A stretch of 40,103 bases of DNA, from IMG/VR virus record IMGVR_UViG_3300044722_000022, positions 1 to 40,103 of that record, one strand, 5' to 3'. The translations under genes were made by a program, and so were the position numbers. The notes beneath the pieces are model-generated. The model worked only from the letters and a program-made list of their open reading frames with translations, had not been told where the DNA came from and ran no database searches. Within the stretch, counting starts at the first letter, position 1. The number at the start of each line of letters is the position of its first letter. Shown here piece after piece: positions 38,770-40,103 of the stretch. Source of the DNA: a virus.

Positions 38770-40103
38770 GCGCCGCCGGCCCCGAGGGCATCGCCCGGAT
38801 CAAGCCGCCGCCGAAGCTCATCCCCGTCTTCTCCGGCCCGGCCCGCTATCGCGGCGCCTGGGGCGGGCGCGGCTCGGGCAAAAGCCGCACCTTCGCCAAG
38901 ATGAGCGCCGTCTCCGGCTATATGTGGAGCAAGGAGGGCGATGAGGGCGTCATCCTGTGCGGCCGCGAATATATGAATTCGCTTGAGGAAAGCTCGATGG
39001 CCGAGATCAAGGCGGCGATCCGTTCCGAGCCCTGGCTCGACGCCCATTACGATATCGGGGAAACCTATATCCGCACCCGCTGCGGCCGAATCGAATATTG
39101 CTTCACCGGCCTCCGCCACAGCCTGGACAGCATCAAGTCCAAGGCCCGGATCAAACTGCTTTGGGTCGACGAGGCCGAGCCGGTCAGCGAGGCCGCTTGG
39201 CAAAAAGCGATTCCGAGCGTGCGTGAGCATGGCTCGGAAATCTGGGTGACGTGGAATCCGGAGCGCAAGGGTAGCGCTACGCACCGCCGTTTCCGCGAGT
39301 TCCCGCCGGCCGATAGCCGGATTGTCGAGCTCAACTGGCGCGACAATCCATATTTCCCGCAGGTCCTCGAAGACGCCCGGCTCGAGGACCAGCGCCTGCG
39401 CCCCGACAGCTATGAGCATATCTGGGAGGGCGGTTTCGTATCGGTCGTTGAAGGCGCCTATTATGCCGCCTCGCTCACCGAGGCGAAATCCACCGGCCGC
39501 ATCGGCCATGTCGCCTTTGATCCTTTGCTGCCCATCCGTCTCTATTGCGACATCGGTGGCGCAGGCGCTCGCGCGGACGCCTTCGCCTTATGGCCCGCGC
39601 AGTTCGTCGGCCGCGAAATCCGCGTCCGCGATTACTACGAAGCGCAGGGCCAGCCGCTCGCGGCCCACCTCGCCTGGCTCAGGAGCATGGGCTATGGACC
39701 CGATCGGGCAGCTTTCTGGCTACCGCATGACGGCGCGACTAGCGATCGCGTCTATGCCGTCTCCTACGAAAGTGCGCTCCGCGACGCCGGCTACAAGGTG
39801 AGCGTCGTCCCCAATCAGGGCCGCGGGGCGGCCGCGACCCGGATCGAGGCGGTCCGCCGCCTCTTCCCTGCCATCTGGTTCGACGACGAGAGCACGGCCG
39901 GCGGGCGAGACGCGCTGGGCTGGTATCATGAGCGGCGGGACGCAATGCGCGGCATCGGCCTCGGGCCGAAGCACGATTGGTCATCCCACGGCGCCGATGC
40001 CTTCGGCCTGATGTGCGTCGCTTATGAAGAGCCCCGCCCGGGGCGGCTGCGGCGGATGAAGCCGCTCGATCGTCACTATACGGATGGCGCTTGGATGGGG
40101 TGA
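38766..40103 (+). CDS. Phage terminase large subunit, second copy
   Basis: 445 residues, ending exactly at the window edge. Walker A (GGRGSGKS) is at 33-40, Walker B (LLWVDEAE) at 131-138, and the ATPase part has CGREYMNSLEESSMAEIKAA and RHSLDSIKSKARI. The nuclease half has CDIGGAGARADAFALWPAQF, LPHDGATSDRV and KHDWSSHGADAFGL, and is strikingly close to the first copy at 302-1594. The N-terminal half is only distantly related, with a different Walker B context. This suggests recombination within the gene or a second, partly related phage. Both copies end in GGWMG/GAWMG. The portal of this second module should lie just downstream of the window. Confidence 0.92.
   Translation: MSAAGPEGIARIKPPPKLIPVFSGPARYRGAWGGRGSGKSRTFAKMSAVSGYMWSKEGDEGVILCGREYMNSLEESSMAEIKAAIRSEPWLDAHYDIGETYIRTRCGRIEYCFTGLRHSLDSIKSKARIKLLWVDEAEPVSEAAWQKAIPSVREHGSEIWVTWNPERKGSATHRRFREFPPADSRIVELNWRDNPYFPQVLEDARLEDQRLRPDSYEHIWEGGFVSVVEGAYYAASLTEAKSTGRIGHVAFDPLLPIRLYCDIGGAGARADAFALWPAQFVGREIRVRDYYEAQGQPLAAHLAWLRSMGYGPDRAAFWLPHDGATSDRVYAVSYESALRDAGYKVSVVPNQGRGAAATRIEAVRRLFPAIWFDDESTAGGRDALGWYHERRDAMRGIGLGPKHDWSSHGADAFGLMCVAYEEPRPGRLRRMKPLDRHYTDGAWMG

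Noticed and set aside
1-40103. Integrase, att sites, lysozyme or holin-endolysin pair, replication genes
   Set aside because: Looked for because of the prophage genes; no convincing candidate was found. The small membrane proteins at 5425 and 28144 have holin-like size but no supporting neighbours.

Overview
The window looks like chromosome of a sphingomonad-type alphaproteobacterium carrying prophage. Base composition is high-GC throughout. The small secreted proteins and intergenic palindromes are of sphingomonad type, and one promoter carries the GAAC-N7-GAAC SOS box typical of alphaproteobacterial LexA. No rRNA, tRNA, integrase, CRISPR array or transposase was found.

Region 1 (1-23.1 kb) is a P22-like (podovirus) morphogenesis module on the + strand. 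Its order is small terminase (partial), large terminase, P22-type portal, scaffold, P22-type coat protein, head-tail adaptor candidate, tail fibre, P22 gp10-like tail/DNA-stabilisation protein, a large Ala/Gln-rich DNA-ejection candidate and a small virion protein. Nearly every gap in this module holds cargo. Portal-scaffold has secreted and membrane proteins. Coat-adaptor has an FkbM methyltransferase, a palindromic element and a DUF3597 protein. The tail region has four paralogous GT-A-like glycosyltransferases on alternating strands. Before the ejection gene lie a GNAT-like protein, two lipoproteins, a frameshifted fragment of inositol monophosphatase, a P-loop kinase and several copies of a short palindromic repeat.

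Region 2 (23.3-28.5 kb) is accessory. It holds a membrane-GAF protein with a small partner, then a minus-strand run of eight genes (27969 down to 24897). A perfect LexA-type box sits at the head of that run, and the run contains the SOS-associated DNA-protein crosslink enzyme YedK/HMCES. A small membrane protein at 28.1-28.4 kb has a partial duplicate at 24.7 kb.

Region 3 (28.6-38.2 kb) encodes cell-surface and secreted products. It contains a 922-residue RTX protein with four 315-bp repeats, a membrane protein, and a compact His-Xaa-Ser operon (radical SAM enzymes HxsB and HxsC with their repeat protein HxsA, but no HxsD). A secreted DNA/RNA non-specific endonuclease follows, and convergent to it is an S1/P1 nuclease whose signal peptide is split by an apparent frameshift in a run of six T.

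Region 4 (38.4-40.1 kb) is a second small/large terminase pair. This large terminase resembles the first mainly in its C-terminal nuclease half, which suggests a second related prophage or duplicated module continuing past the window.

The strongest candidates for new biology are the HxsD-less Hxs operon beside two secreted nucleases, the LexA-box operon of unknown genes around YedK, and the glycosyltransferase/FkbM set inside a podovirus tail module. All functions are inferred by reading sequence; no database search was run.
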